Shown here piece after piece: positions 43,850-56,037 of a stretch of 64,000 nucleotides of DNA. Each line of letters opens with the position of its first letter. The stretch's first letter is position 1. The stretch is from Myotis daubentonii. Taxonomy: Eukaryota; Chordata; Mammalia; Chiroptera; Vespertilionidae. The notes under the pieces are model-generated. The model ran no database searches. It worked only from the letters and a program-made list of their open reading frames with translations, and had not been told where the DNA came from. The stretch covers positions 90,200,433 through 90,264,432 of the forward strand of contig NC_081842.1 in the NCBI RefSeq assembly GCF_963259705.1, read 5' to 3'. A program made the translations under genes and the position numbers.

Positions 43850-44097
43850 AGCCCTGACTGTTTTGGCTCAGTAGTTAGAGTATTGGGCTGTGTGTCAAAG
43901 AGTCATGGGTTTGATTCCTTTTAAGGGAATGGGCAGGTACCTCGGTTACAGTTGGATCCTGGCCTTGGTCAGAGGTGTTCAGGAGGCAACCATTTGATGT
44001 CTCCCTAGCACTAATGTCTCTCTCTCTCTTTCTCTCTCTCTCCTCACCTTCCTCACTCTCTCCCACTCTCTAAGAATCAATGGAAAAAATATCCTCC
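43850..44097 (+). mobile_element. VES SINE (tRNA-derived), diverged
   Basis: It starts GCCCTGACTGTTTTGGCTCAGT (A box region), with a B-box-like GGTTTGATTCC, then GGCAACCATTTGATGTCTCCC and a CT-rich tail before AATCAATGGAAAAAATA. This is the typical vespertilionid VES layout, with many substitutions, so an older copy. Confidence 0.85.
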
Positions 44098-45182
44098 AGT
44101 GAGCATTAAAAAAATTAGGGGACAAACCCCACAAATAAAGATATTGCTGGGGAAACTGAGTTTGGCAAATGTGCTTTCATTAGCATGGAACCTCCTCCTT
44201 ATCTGGCAAAATACCTTTAAGTTCCTGTGTGTTATATTACTGAGGAGAAGCAGACTCAATTCTGTGTCCTTTTCTATGACCTCTGTGCTCAAAACATTTT
44301 ATTATGCTAGCAAAAAAACAAAAAAACACCAAACCAAAATCACTCTTTTTATTACTGTTTTTGAGCCAGCACATTTGTTGGTTCCTAATGAAAACACTTC
44401 ATCTACCAAGAGTTTTGTTTCAGTTTTCCCTTTCTTGTGGAACTGTGATACTCCCATTATTATTCATTTGCATATATTGAGGATTATTTCACATATTTAT
44501 TACTTTAAAAGTAGGTGTGATTAAAGCCACCATGTATCTGTGCCCTGGGGCATTATGCTGAGGCAAAATTGTAACTGACTTTAAACCCAGAGAGAATGTT
44601 ATTCACTTAGAGCATGGCCACCTAGTGACTTCAATCAGGTTTAGTTTTCAAGTGCTAAATGGATTGAGTGACTCCAAAGGTTTTGGAACCTCTCCAAAGC
44701 TAAAGTAGTGCAGTTTTTGTTGTAAGTTTAGGTTCTGTGGTTTAAATGGGAGAATCCTTAATATGAAGCAAATAAGTATAATATTTTTTTAATTAGGAAA
44801 ATTAGGATGTCATTTATTGAGCTATTATTGAAACATGTTTAATCTAAAAAGGACATGAACATTTTTCTTCTAAGCATAAAAAGTACAAGCAATGTTATTC
44901 AAATTGTAGTCAGTTATAAGTGTGAAAGAGGGGACTCAATAAAATAGTTCTATTTTCTTTAACAGTAATGCCTTTTTCCATCATTATTTATTTACTATTA
45001 ACCTACTAAAAAGTCTTTCAAATAATGTATTTTGCAATAAAATGCATAAAAATAGTACTGAATAAATTTAATTGTCATATACATTCTTATAAGAAAAATC
45101 ATTAAAAATATAAAAAAGAAAGAATTTAATTACCATAATCTAAATATAAAAAGTGTACTGAAATAATACTCTACAGACTTAA
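44098..45182. other. Intergenic, nothing recognised
   Basis: It includes a 141-codon plus-strand open frame (44099-44524) with no recognisable domain and AT-rich codon use; I do not consider it a gene. Confidence 0.45.
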
Positions 45183-45402
45183 TTTTTAATATATATATTA
45201 TTGATTTTTAGAGAAAGAGGAAAGGAGAGAGCTAGAGAGATAGAAACACTGATGACAGAGGAAATCATTGATCCACTGCTTCCTTCACGGCCCCCACTGG
45301 GGATCGAGCCCACAACCTAGTCATGTGCCCTGACAAATGGATCCTGCAGCCTCTTGATTCCTGGATCACCCACTCAGCCACTAAGCCACAACAGCCTGGC
45401 TA
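45183..45402 (-). mobile_element. VES SINE, diverged
   Basis: On the minus strand: a CCAGGCTGTTGTGGCTTAGTGGC A-box region, GGGCTCGATCCCCAGT, then the GAAGCAGTGGATCAATGATTTCC tail and a TC-rich end before an A-rich tail (here TTAATATATATATT). Confidence 0.82.
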
Positions 45403-45839
45403 CAGACTTAACTTTTATTCTTTCCACTGTTCAATCACATAGTAAGTTGAAGTCAGAATTGCCAATTTATCTCAGCTACCATTTACATTAAAATTCCAAA
45501 TGTATTTTTATTTCCCATTCAAATACACATATTTTAATCATCCTAAAAATAAGACAAAATAAATAGGTTTTTAATTTTAGCTAAGAAAAAAATTCTACTT
45601 TGAAATTTACTTCTATATTCACGTAATTTAAGATATACAAAACAGAAGCTTGATCAAATATTCAGTATAATTAGGTAATAGAGATAAATAATATAGTGAA
45701 TTCATGTTTAAATGTTGAAGTTTTATAGCATATGGAGAATATCTCACTTGTTCTCTATCAATATATTTAGTAAAAGGTAACAGTATTACAGGCTTCTAGC
45801 ACTAAAGTTGGCAGACCATGTTTATCTTCTCACATCTGT

Positions 45840-46010
45840 TTTCTAGCCCTTGATAATTTATTTAAGTTCTCTGTGCCTCAGTTTCACTACCTTTTCCATT
45901 TCTAACTCTACACATGGATTGAATTCTGTGCCATCTAAATTAAATTAGACAGTAAAGACAATAGCACTTTGATAGGTGAGCATCACAGTAAGGTTTCAGT
46001 AAGCATTAGC
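45840..46010 (-). mobile_element. MIR-like SINE fragment
   Basis: 'gataatttatttaagttctctgtgcctcagtttcactaccttttccatttc' matches the antisense of the MIR core ('gaaactgaggcacagagaggttaagt'). Confidence 0.55.
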
Positions 46011-46208
46011 CTTCATTACTGTGTAGTTCCCACTTGATGGAAATTCTAAAACTATCAATTCACCTTCATAGAGGGGTAGTGAAATGATGAAATATTTTAT
46101 GTAAGGAAGGATCATGCACTATTGTGAATTTTATTCAGAATATAAATCCCTTTATGTATTTCAACATAATTCATATTAATATTTCTCCTCTATGAAGAGT
46201 AAAAATAT

Positions 46209-46637
46209 CCTACCTAATAAAAGAGTAATAAGCAAATTGACCACCATTCCAACATACAAGATGGCTGCCTCCGTGTGGACACAAGATGGCCGGCAGGGGA
46301 GGGAAGCTGGGGGTGACCAGGCCTGTAGGGGAGGGCAGTTGGGGGGGCACTCAGGTCAGCAGAGGAGGGCAGTTATGGGTGATCAGGCTAGCAGGGGAGG
46401 TCAGTTGGGGCAATCAGGCTGGCAATGGAGCAGTTAGGCATTGATCAGGCTGGCAGGGGAGTGGTTAGGGGCAATCAGGCAGGCAGGCGAGCGGTTGGGA
46501 GCCAGCAGTCCTGTATTGTGGAGGGATGTCCAAATGCAGTCAGACATCCTTCAAGGGGTCCCAGATTGGAGAGGGTGCAGGCTGAGCTGCGGGCCATGCT
46601 CCCCCCCGTGCACGAATTTTGTGCACCGGGCCTCTAG
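46209..46637 (+). mobile_element. Helitron, non-autonomous
   Basis: It starts TCCTACCTAATAAAAGAG and ends GTGCACGAATTTTGTGCACC, then GGGCCTCTAG and T. The payload has AAGATGGC and repeated GGGGAGGGCAGTT units (period about 32) shared with 24667-25168. Confidence 0.93.
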
Positions 46638-46799
46638 TTATAAAAATAAAAATCAATAATTCCATATTTTTTGTAATTCTTTAAAAAACATGAAAATAAA
46701 TCTTTTAAGACCACTTCCATATATAGGTATGATCTCTCCACCCATTTCTAACTAATATACATAAGTAATTGTTGGCAGCTATTGCATTGCTTCTGCTTT

Positions 46800-46905
46800 C
46801 CTGGAACATTGTATGTATTTTTAAATTTAATCCTCATAATGACCTTGTGATTTAGGTATTACTACCATAATTTATCATATGAAATGCAGAATGCATGGGT
46901 TTAGA
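46800..46905 (+). mobile_element. MIR-like SINE fragment
   Basis: 'taatcctcataatgaccttgtgatttaggtattactaccataatttatcatatgaaa' follows the MIR core ('taatcctcacaacaaccctatgaggtaggtactattattat'). Confidence 0.6.
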
Positions 46906-47879
46906 AGGTCTGTGATTTCAAATTAAGTCTGTGACTCCTATAGCCTGAGTGAAATGGTAGCCTTGAGCTTCCAGAAACCTCTCACTTGAACACAAGTATT
47001 TGCTTGAAGACTTGATTTTTGGAAAGAAGCCAGAGTAAGATAAATTGCACTTTAAAAGATAATTATCCCCAATTCTTTTGCCATATAGAAGAAAAGTAAA
47101 ATTATCCCACGGCGACTCCTGATTTTTTTTTTTCCTCACATATTTTTAGCTCACTACTCCAATTTCTCAATACTCTTGTCTCAAATGAAGATATGAGAGG
47201 AATTAAATCTTTGGAAGTAGCTAAGACATGTGCCAGAGGCTGTGTTAGGGATAATATCAAAACTACATGTTACAAAAAGAAAACCTTGGGCACAGGGGAA
47301 GAGGTGGAAAGAGGCGGGATTTAAAAAATGAGGATATGTGCCCAAAGGCATTTCAAGTTGAGTTGTTATTTGAATGTGATTTGAAATCTAAAGCCTATAC
47401 AACTTGGAGATAAGAATTTGTCCTTTTCATTGAAATAATTCAAGGATCTTATTTTTAAACCACTGAGTATTTTTTGTTTAATTCAATTTTGCTTAATATA
47501 GTTTTATGTGTCTTTTATGGTAACTTTAAGAGGGCATGTATTTTTTAAGTAATTTAATTTTCTGACCCTGTTAATATAGATCCTTATTTTAAATAAAAAA
47601 TCACCAATAAAAATAATTGTAATTATTTTCTTTTATTCACAGCCACATCCCTGCATTAAACATTAGTGTAACAGATATATTAATTTCTGAGTGAGACTCT
47701 GATATCCTTAATGAAAACTGAAATAGGTTAAATACTTTTTAAACTATGTTCCTACTTACTGTCATAAGAAAACTTAAAAATGAATTCATGGGAGTATTAA
47801 ATATCTTAGATATTGATAATTTAAAAATTTAATGAAAAATCATTGCTTTGTTTAATACAAAACATGAAATAACTTACTT
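46906..47879. other. Intergenic, nothing recognised
   Basis: No supported feature. Confidence 0.45.
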
Positions 47880-48083
47880 TTAATATATATATTTAATTGA
47901 TTTCAGAGAGGAAGGGAGAGAGAGATAGAAACATCAATGATGAGAGGGAATCATTGATTGGCTGCCTCCTGCACACCCCGTACTGGGGATCAAGCCTGCA
48001 ATCCAGGCATGTGCTCTTCTCCAGAATCAAACCTGGGACCCTTCAGTCCACAGGCCAACACTGTATCCACTGAGCTACATGTA
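47880..48083 (-). mobile_element. VES SINE
   Basis: On the minus strand: GTAGCTCAGTGGATACAGTGTTGG (A box), CCCAGGTTTGATTCTGG (B box), GTACGGGGTGTGCAGGAGGCAGCC, TCTCTCTCCC and a poly-A-like end (AAATATATATATTA). Confidence 0.88.
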
Positions 48084-49454
48084 TTAGTTTTGAAGAAGAT
48101 AGGTTAAAACATTATCAGTGAAATAAATTATTAGTAAGAACAGCTTGCAGTGGAAGACTAAGGATAAAAATTGCTCTCATGAAGGATTTGAAGTAAGAAG
48201 TTGGGTTATTTCTTAGCTCAGTACAATAAAGTTGCAGTAAGACGTGAACTTGTATGAATAGCCTGAATGACTGTGGATAAGAGTTAGCTTTGCACTAATT
48301 TACAATTACCAAATCAGTATTTTAAGGATAGCATTGAGTTCTACTTAATCTACTTCTCGTTTCTAAAAGAGATATAAATATATGAGAGTTTAAAATATAG
48401 GATGTCCTTATACATGAGTGTACAACAATTTCCCCCATTATACTTTCTAAAATAATAATTATATTATAGCATATACTAAAACTATAATTTCCCCCTTTCT
48501 TTTTAATTAAAGGTGATTCTCCATTATATTTTATGGTTCATCTCTTTATCAAGTGTCAAAAAATTTAAGAGAGGAACCATAATTAAATAATCTATATTAT
48601 TACTTTAATACATATTTGTAGAATAAATGAGTGAAAAAACTGGTCTCAGACTCTTTAAGGCAATGGTTTTAGATGTAGGTGTTATTTTCAAGGGGAAACT
48701 TAAGCTAAAAATCTGCAAGTAATTTAATTATATTAGTTAAAATATTGATTCCTACACTGTCAATATTACTTGCTTTCCCATATGCTTTTCTTTTGGCGGG
48801 TGGGGGGAGAATAACAAAATTAAAGTTAATAAGTCAGAAATAATGTAGCACCCTGCATATGCTCATGAGAACAGAGGCCATGTATCTTTTTATTTTGTGA
48901 CATTTCCCCCTCTACCTAGCTAAGTAAGGCAGCTTATCGTTTACTTAAAGCTGAAAGAAAGTTCAGCAAATTTTAGTTAAGGAAAACAGAGGGATGATAT
49001 ATTCTTATGCAAAACCATTTTTGTTCTCCCCAAAATGATTTTTATCATTTTATATGAATTCATTTTTAAAGACCACAGAAATTTCCTTTTACCCACCATC
49101 ATACTTTGTGACTAGAAATCCTCTCTATTTAGACAATGTATGGTGATATTAAGATTTCAATAATATTAACTAAAATTTACGGCCTTCAAAAATTCATTAA
49201 ATGGATTCCCAGAACTTATCAGAGATAAACTCATAGTTATAAGCTTCACAATATGTATGAAATTATATAAATAAATTATAAGAAAATTGGAAGAGACCAT
49301 TGATAAAAAGAACATAAAATGAAGACCATAAAAATAGCAACAATTATGACATGACAAGCTAATAGATGAAAGGCAGACTTAACAACAATGGAAACAAGAG
49401 ACTGCGGATGACAAGACAAAATACACATTGACCTAAATTTGTTCACTCACCAGA

Positions 49455-49458
<4 letters not shown>
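48084..49458. other. AT-rich intergenic sequence
   Basis: No gene or repeat edge was recognised. Confidence 0.45.
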
Positions 49459-49512
<54 letters not shown>

Positions 49513-49959
49513 TAAGTGACCATCACAACCAAATGGACGACCAAACAGGCTGCGTGAAGTGACCAGGCTGGCAGGGGGGTTAGTGAGGGGCAACCAAACA
49601 ACTGAGCAGCAGGCTGCGTGGGGCAACCAGGCCCGCAGGGGAGGCGGGTAGGGGCAACCAGGCAAGGAGGGGCAGTTGGGTGCGGCTAGGCCAGCAGGGA
49701 GGGCAGTTGGGGGTGACCAGGCCAGCAGTGGGGGCAGTTAGGGGCAATCAGGCAAGCAGGCAGATGAACAGTTAGGAGCCAGTGGTCCTGGATAGTGAGA
49801 GGGATATCCGACTGCCGGGTTGGGTCCGATCTCCAGGATAGGGCCTAAACCATCAGTCAGACATCCCCCGAGGGGGTCCTAGATTGGAGAGGGTGCAGGC
49901 TGGGCTGAGGGGAACTCCCCCCCCCCCCCATGCACAAATTTTTTGCACTGGGCCTCTAG
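49459..49959 (+). mobile_element. Helitron whose 5' end is a (TA)n tract
   Basis: The 3' end is typical: ATGCACAAATTTTTTGCAC, then TGGGCCTCTAG and T. Instead of TCCTATATAATAAAAG the 5' end is about 25 TA units (49459-49508) followed by GCCTAAGTGACC. The payload contains AACCAAACRACTGAGCAGCAGGC-type repeats also present, inverted, in the Helitron at 19242. Confidence 0.88.
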
Positions 49960-50848
49960 TCTATTAATAATTAAGGTAAAATAATGATATTTTCCAATGA
50001 ACTACAGTGAATTTTACCACAAATAATTCTTTCCCAGAGAAACTTTTAAATGATATGTTTGGGGGGAAATCACAAAAGGATGGTCTGAGATGCAAGAAAG
50101 AATGGGGGGGATGGCATGGGGGAGATGATGTGAACATATAGGAAGAATGCCAGGAGAACATAAAGGCACCATCTATAAATCTCTTGGGAGTTCTAGGACA
50201 GATTCTTAGAAGGCCCTCAGAAGGAACCAACCCTAGGGACACCTTGATTTGGAATTCTAGCCTTCAAGTCTGTGAGACACATGTCACAAAAAAGGCATAA
50301 ACGTATTAAAATCTAAATAAAAGTTATCTGTATATAACAACAACAACAATAATATCAATTGTACTTGACTAAGAAGAAAAATATTAAAAGCACAAACAGA
50401 ATGATCTGTGAAATATATTAAAGTTGACTAAGTGAAAGATTCCTAAGGTATTTGAATCATTCATAGGACAGTGGTCAATAGTGAAGGATGCTTGAAAAAT
50501 GAAGGTCTAAACTCAAAACTCCCTAATTTCACAAGATAAAAATCAATGCAAAGTAGGAAAAAAAATATTTTCAACTGACATGTAAAATAAAAGGAGGAAA
50601 ATGTCATAAAAACGATGGAGAATCATGGAACACTAAGATGAAGAATGAAGTCCAAATATACAAACATCAAAGGTACTAAATTTATAAATTAAACAAAAAC
50701 GAAGAAAGTGTAACTAGATAACCAAACAACATTCCACAATGTGCTGTTTACATGAAACATACAACAAAGCATGAAGTCTCAAAAATAAAGGTTAGAGCAG
50801 AAAACTGGAGGGGATATATTAATACAGAAAAGTAGGCTTTAGGGCAAA
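49960..50848. other. Intergenic, nothing recognised
   Basis: No supported feature. Confidence 0.4.
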
Positions 50849-51005
50849 TATATATATATATTTATATATAGTATATATATTTATATACATTATATATATT
50901 TATATATATTATATATATTTTTATATATTATATATATTTATATATTATATATTATATATATATTTATATACATTATATATTTATATATATTATATATTTA
51001 TATAC

Positions 51006-51063
<58 letters not shown>

Positions 51064-51074
51064 TATATATATAA
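50849..51074. repeat. Long TA-rich tandem tract
   Basis: First imperfect units of the form TTATATATATTATATATA (period about 20-30), then about 30 pure TA units to 51056. Confidence 0.93.
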
Positions 51075-51205
51075 TCCCAAGTTCAAAGGCTGTTTACCCA
51101 TATCTTCAGAAAAAAAATCACTTCTACTGTCGTGGTAAACAACCTGCATCCCTGTTTATAATGGTCTGGTCCTCTAGCAACTTCAGCATGAAATTATAGC
51201 TAATT

Positions 51206-51209
<4 letters not shown>
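51075..51209 (+). mobile_element. Fragment of the DD36E Tc1/mariner family
   Basis: GTTCAAAGGCTGTTTACCCATATCTTCAG, CACTTCTACTGTC, GGTAAACAA, TTTATAATGGTCTGG and CCTCTAGCAACTTCAGC match, in reverse complement, the region 25230-25370 of the complete element between its outer and inner terminal repeats. Both terminal repeats are absent; TA tracts lie on both sides. It could be a MITE remnant. Confidence 0.85.

Positions 51210-51256
<47 letters not shown>
51210..51256. repeat. (TA)n microsatellite
   Basis: About 23 TA units between the Tc1/mariner fragment and the next Helitron. Confidence 0.95.
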
Positions 51257-51259
<3 letters not shown>

Positions 51260-51271
51260 AATATAAATATA

Positions 51272-51648
51272 CTAGAAGCCCAGTTCAGGAATTCATGCAC
51301 CAGTGAGGTCCCTTGGCCTGGCCAGCATGACCGGTGGAAACTGGCTCTCTGACATTCCCTGAGGGGTCCCAGATTGCCAGAAGGCACAGGCCCACCCAGG
51401 GACTCCACCAGTGAACGGGTGCACGATAGGGGCCAGGGAAAGAGGCGGGAGGTTGGCCAGCTGGGGAGGGACCGTGGGAGGGCTCCAGGGTGAATCTATC
51501 CATCTCGCTCAGTCCCTATTGGCTGGACCCCAGCAGCAAGGTAACCTACTGGTCAGAGCATCTGCCCCCTTGTGGTCAGTGCACATCATAGTGAGCAGTT
51601 GAGCTGCCTTAGTATATCATTAGTATATTAGGCTTTTATTATGTAGGA
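51272..51648 (-). mobile_element. Helitron, non-autonomous
   Basis: On the minus strand it starts TCCTACATAATAAAAGCC, then TAATATACTAATGATATACT, and ends TGGTGCATGAATTCCTGAAC, TGGGCTTCTAG then T. The payload shares GCCCGTCTCGCTCAGTCCC-type text with 56867-57592. A one-mismatch CTCF-core-like site (CTGCCCCCTTGTGG) is at 51562-51575. Confidence 0.92.
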
Positions 51649-53881
51649 TATTAGGGAACGTGAGGGTCCCTACATAATGGATGATAAATGTTTGATTATC
51701 CAGGGTGATATAGCAATTGTACATTTATTTATGCTTAATAAACTGTAGTTTTAGGGCTAAATAGAGCAACATATGTTACAAAATTTAAAACAGCAATGGC
51801 TGAAGTAGTTTCTTTTCCTCTCATACATTTTAGTGTCAGCAGAAACTATTCAGTGCTGGTATGAGAATTTTGCTCTTCAACTTCTTCAAGGACTGGGCTT
51901 CTTCTACTTCATTTCTCAATCACAATTAGGTAGAGGCCTCATCCTAATGGTCCAAGAAAGTGGCATTTGTATCTCATGCTATGGCTAGACAAGGGTCAAA
52001 CAAGAGAGCCGAAGATCTCTGCCAACTATCATCCAAAGACTTTTTAAAATGCTGCATTACACTGCCTATTTCCCGTTAGCCATGATTCATAGCTAATGAT
52101 AACATCATGGTTACATGCAAAGAAGACTGACAAAGTCAGTCTGTCCAGCTGCTGTTACTATTAAAGACAGAGAAGAGATTTTAGAGGACATCCAGTAGCC
52201 TCTGCTTTACCACTACCAAAACAGATAGAGTTCAGCTTCAAATTATATTCCCTAAATTAATATTCCATGCCACTTGGTCAAAGTGACTGGGTGTGGCTAT
52301 TGAGTTTGAAGTAAGCAGAGTGCTCCTTATCAAACAAAATATTCTCAAGTGTCAGCAAAAGGTCCAAATCATCTATTTACTTTGATGTGACTTTTAAAAA
52401 CTTTCCTTTTCAAACCAAGGGGACTTATTTGTTCCAGATTGAAGGATCAAATGAAATATATCATAATAGATTTATATCACAAATATTTGGTGTCTCAGTA
52501 GACCTGAAGAAAGAGCTATCTGTCCTGATCAGTATATCTAGAGGTGATTAAGTTCCCATTTAAAATGTCATCTTTGTAGAGCCCATCTCAGTCTCTAGGT
52601 TATCAATTCAGAACATTAGAATATCTCTTTAGTTTGCTCATTAATATGTATATTTTTATATATCTTGATAAATATTAATATTTTTTTAAATGTGGGGAAA
52701 TGCCATAAGGCAGTGCTTAAACTAGAGAATACAGTATTGCAGTGCCAAACATTTGGAGCTTCCCAATTACTACTGGACTCTATTTCCAGCTGGTAACTGT
52801 TGGCTATATCACAATACAGATGCCATTTTGAGGCTCAGGTAAGCAGCGTCAATCTATCTGCTGGTTGCAAGATGATTTTGTAGTCCTAGAGGATTGCAAG
52901 ATATGGATGATGGCTCTTCAGAGGAATAACTGTTGACAGGGCTGGTAAAACAACTCATGAATGATGAACTGAGAAAGCATTCAACTGTTCATGCAGACCT
53001 ATAAGTGTACCACACCACAACCTTAGGAAGAATTACAGCAATTTCCCCATGTCCTCTTATTTGCCTCTGACCAAGAATGACAGAGATGCCCAGCATCACT
53101 AGGTAGTCTGGATGGACATTTTATATATCATGACCCTTTAATTTCATTGAGTTAAGGAATATCATCATACAAAGTTATCAATATCTGAGGCTTTCTATTA
53201 CATCTTCAACAGATATCAATTTTCTTTGCTGCAAAATCAATGACTAAAAACAATTTTAATGATGTTTAAAATGAAGGAAGAACTTATCAAAAGTTCAGCA
53301 ATGCTTAGCCTTCTATTCCCAAGGTTAATAGCAGGTACAATGACTTTGCTTAGGACTCACAACATATAAAACTATTTTTAAAATCAATCTGAGCTTCAAT
53401 GTAAATTTGTATAAATATATACATGTTTTGAGTGACTTTCATTGTGGAAAAACTTTTATATAACAATCTAAAATTTAAAGAAAGAGCATAATTTATTCCT
53501 GTGATGATAATTCTCTCTCTAGTAACAATGGCTATACATTTACAAAAGAGAATCTATGATGCAATCAAGATAGGGAATTATATACACACAAGAAATGGGA
53601 TCATTCCCTTTTTAACAGAACAATTCCATTCTCTTATGTGTTTGATACATCTTCCACTATAAACTGCTTATCATATTTGCTCACATAACACAACATTATA
53701 TTTTACTTTAAATTTTAGAAATTAAATAATATAATCAGTATATGAGAAAACTTTTATTTTCCTCTGCACTTACATAATGTGTCACACATCTTATTTTTCA
53801 TTTGTTGATGATCTCTTTGCTAGCCATTAATGAGCTACTCCATTCATCTGTATCACTCATTGTCTTCTAATTCTATTATTA
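51649..53881. other. Single-copy-looking intergenic sequence
   Basis: About 2.2 kb with no recognised repeat edge and no convincing frame. Moderately less AT-rich than its surroundings between 51800 and 53150. Confidence 0.4.
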
Positions 53882-54394
53882 TCTACACTAATAAAAGACA
53901 AAGATGCTAATTGACTATACCTTTGCTATGCCCAAGCCACGCCCACCAGCCAATCAGAGTGACTATATCCAAATTAAACCAACCAAGATGGTGGCCAGCA
54001 GCCACAGAGCTGGAGCAAGCATGAGGCTTGGTTGCCTCGGTGATGGAGGAAGCCAAGCTTCCCTCCTGCTCTGGCTGGCTGTGGCTTCCGCAAAAGGCAA
54101 CAAAGTTTCAATTATAGAAGCTAAATAAATCCCAAATACCTGCTTCCAGCCAGTCTCCACTGGGAGCTTGGGTGGCTGGGGGCTGTGGCCAGCCTGCAAA
54201 CAGCCATCAGCCCCTCACCAGGACTGGCCAGGGACCCCAGCAGGACCCCCCATCCTGAAGAGGGTGTGGCCAGTTTTAAAATGGCCCTCAGCCCCTCACC
54301 CAGGCTGGCCAGGCACCCCAGTGGGACCCCCACCCTGATCCAGGACACCCTTCAGGGAAAACCAGCCGGCCCCCACCCATTCACCAGACCTGTA
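53882..54394 (+). mobile_element. Helitron, first member of a three-element tandem array
   Basis: It starts TCTACACTAATAAAAGAC and shares CCAAGATGGTGGCC, GCATGAGGCTTG and the ~100-bp duplicated CTCACC...CTGGCCAGG segment with 23253-23891. It ends CATTCACCAGACCTGTA with no CTAG; the next Helitron begins immediately. Confidence 0.85.
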
Positions 54395-54854
54395 TTCTAT
54401 ATAATAAAAGGGTAATATGCAAATTGACCCTAACAGCAGAAGGACTGGGAATCACTGGACACTATAACACACACTGACCACCAGGGGGCAGACGCTTAAT
54501 GCAGGAGCTGCCGCCTGGTGGTCAGTGTGCTCCCACAGGGGGAGCTCTGCTCAGCCACAAGCCAGGCTGATGACTGCCAGTACAGCAGTGGTGGTGGGAG
54601 CCTCTCCTGCTTCCTCAGCAACGCTAAGGATATCTAACTGCACCTAGGCCTGCTCCCCGTTGGCAAGTGGACATCCCCTGAGGGCTCCTGGGCTGCCAGA
54701 GGGATGTCTGACTGCCAGCTTAGACCCAATCTCCTGGGGAGTGGGCCTAAGCCAGCAGGTGGTCATTCCCCGAGGGGTCCTAGACTGCAAGAGGGCACAG
54801 GCTGGGCTTAGGGACGCTCCTGAGTGCACACATTTTTGTGCACTGGGCCTCTAG
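54395..54854 (+). mobile_element. Helitron, second member of the array
   Basis: It starts TTCTATATAATAAAAGGG, then TAATATGCAAATTGACCC, and ends GTGCACACATTTTTGTGCAC, then TGGGCCTCTAG and T. The payload has an inverted CTCF-core-like pair. Confidence 0.92.
54478..54491 (+). promoter_or_regulatory. CTCF-core-like motif in Helitron (perfect), inverted pair
   Basis: CCACCAGGGGGCAG. The opposite-strand partner CTGCCGCCTGGTGG (54508-54521, one mismatch) makes CACTGACCACCAGG...CCTGGTGGTCAGTG an inverted repeat with 14-base arms. Motif match only. Confidence 0.4.
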
Positions 54855-54856
54855 TC

Positions 54857-55044
54857 TAATATGCAAAGTGTCCCCTTGGGTGTTCGACCAGGAGTTTTAT
54901 TGCTTGCTATGATGTGTGCTGACCACATCACAGCGCAGAACAAAGGAAGGCCCTGGCTGGCAGCCAGAAGGCTCCGATTGCACCTGATTACTGGTCAGGC
55001 CTAGGGTCCCTAGTGTGCACGAATTTAGTGCACTGGGCCTCTAG
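54857..55044 (+). mobile_element. Short Helitron, third member of the array, 5' end lost
   Basis: Directly after the previous CTAG and T comes CTAATATGCAAAGTGTCCCC, which is Helitron subterminal sequence lacking the first ~17 bases. It ends GTGCACGAATTTAGTGCAC, then TGGGCCTCTAG and T. Confidence 0.88.
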
Positions 55045-55370
55045 TTATTATTATAAGAACATGTTTACCCTTGGCAAATTGTTAACTGCACAATATAGTA
55101 TGTTAACTGTAGACACAATGTTGTGTAGCAGAGCTCTATAACTTCCTCATCTTGCATAATTGCAACTACTTCCTGTTGAACAGCAACTCCCCATATCCCT
55201 TCTACTTCCCACGTTGTCTCCATTATTTCCCAGATCACTGTGCTGTATTTGCATTTTACCACCTGCCTTGTGCTTTTTGCATTTTAATACCTGACTTCTT
55301 ACCAAATTCTTTCAACTTTTCCTCACTTTTATTCCCAATTTCCAAATAAAGATTTGATTCTTTATGTGAA

Positions 55371-56037
55371 CTAGGGGCTCATTGCACAACTTTGTACACC
55401 TTGAAAGGAACTGTAGGCCGTGAGGTTGCGGAGGACACAGGGTCAGGTCTTGGCCCATCCTCCCTGCCCTCGCCTGGCCCCTTCCACCTTGCCCTCCCAC
55501 AGCGGCCCCTGGTCCCCTCTCTGCCAGCAGCCCTGCTCCCGCTGCCACAGCTCCCATGCGCTGACAGTGTGGAGTGATTGGGGTCATCGCCAACAGTGGG
55601 TGTGAGCAAGGCTGGCACTGTCAGTGGGTGTGAGCAGTGAGTGGCTGCTGCTGCTCCAATCATCCCTCAGGAGCAGGGGGAGGTGGAGAAGCCCTCAGGG
55701 GAGATTGGGGCCAGCAGCCACCACTCTACCTCCTGATGATGCTGAGTGATCAGGACTGGTCCTGGGTGCCGGCAGCTAGTGTGAGAGCCAGGTGGGACTG
55801 TGGCATGTGGAAGCAAATAAATCATTTTCAGTAACCACCAGAGGCTCATCCTGATGACAGCAACCGACACCCTGCCTTGATCTAGTGCCCCCGCTCACCT
55901 CCCCCACCATCCTGCTTTGGCTGATGCCTGCCATGTTCTGCACAAGCCCTCTGGTGGTCAGCATACATCATAACGACCAGTCATTTGGTTGTTCCACCAT
56001 TTGGTCTATTTGCATATTAGGGTTTTATATATATAGA
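55371..56037 (-). mobile_element. Helitron, non-autonomous
   Basis: On the minus strand it starts TCTATATATATAAAACCCTA, then ATATGCAAATAGACC, and ends GTACAAAGTTGTGCAAT, then GAGCCCCTAG and T. The payload is GC-rich (to about 55830). A CTCF-like core in reverse (CCCTCTGGTGG, 55947-55957) is present. Confidence 0.9.

Noticed and set aside
44099..44524. 141-codon open frame on the plus strand
   Set aside because: No recognisable domain, AT-driven composition, no promoter or splice context; it begins right after a SINE. Likely chance.
51063..51209. Initially read as a Helitron 5' end because of AATTTGCATATA
   Set aside because: The body matches the Tc1/mariner element in reverse complement; the AATTTGCATA string is too short to support a Helitron.
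55371..55830. Possible captured CpG-rich promoter or exon in a Helitron
   Set aside because: GC-rich, but I could not match it to any gene; kept only as payload description.
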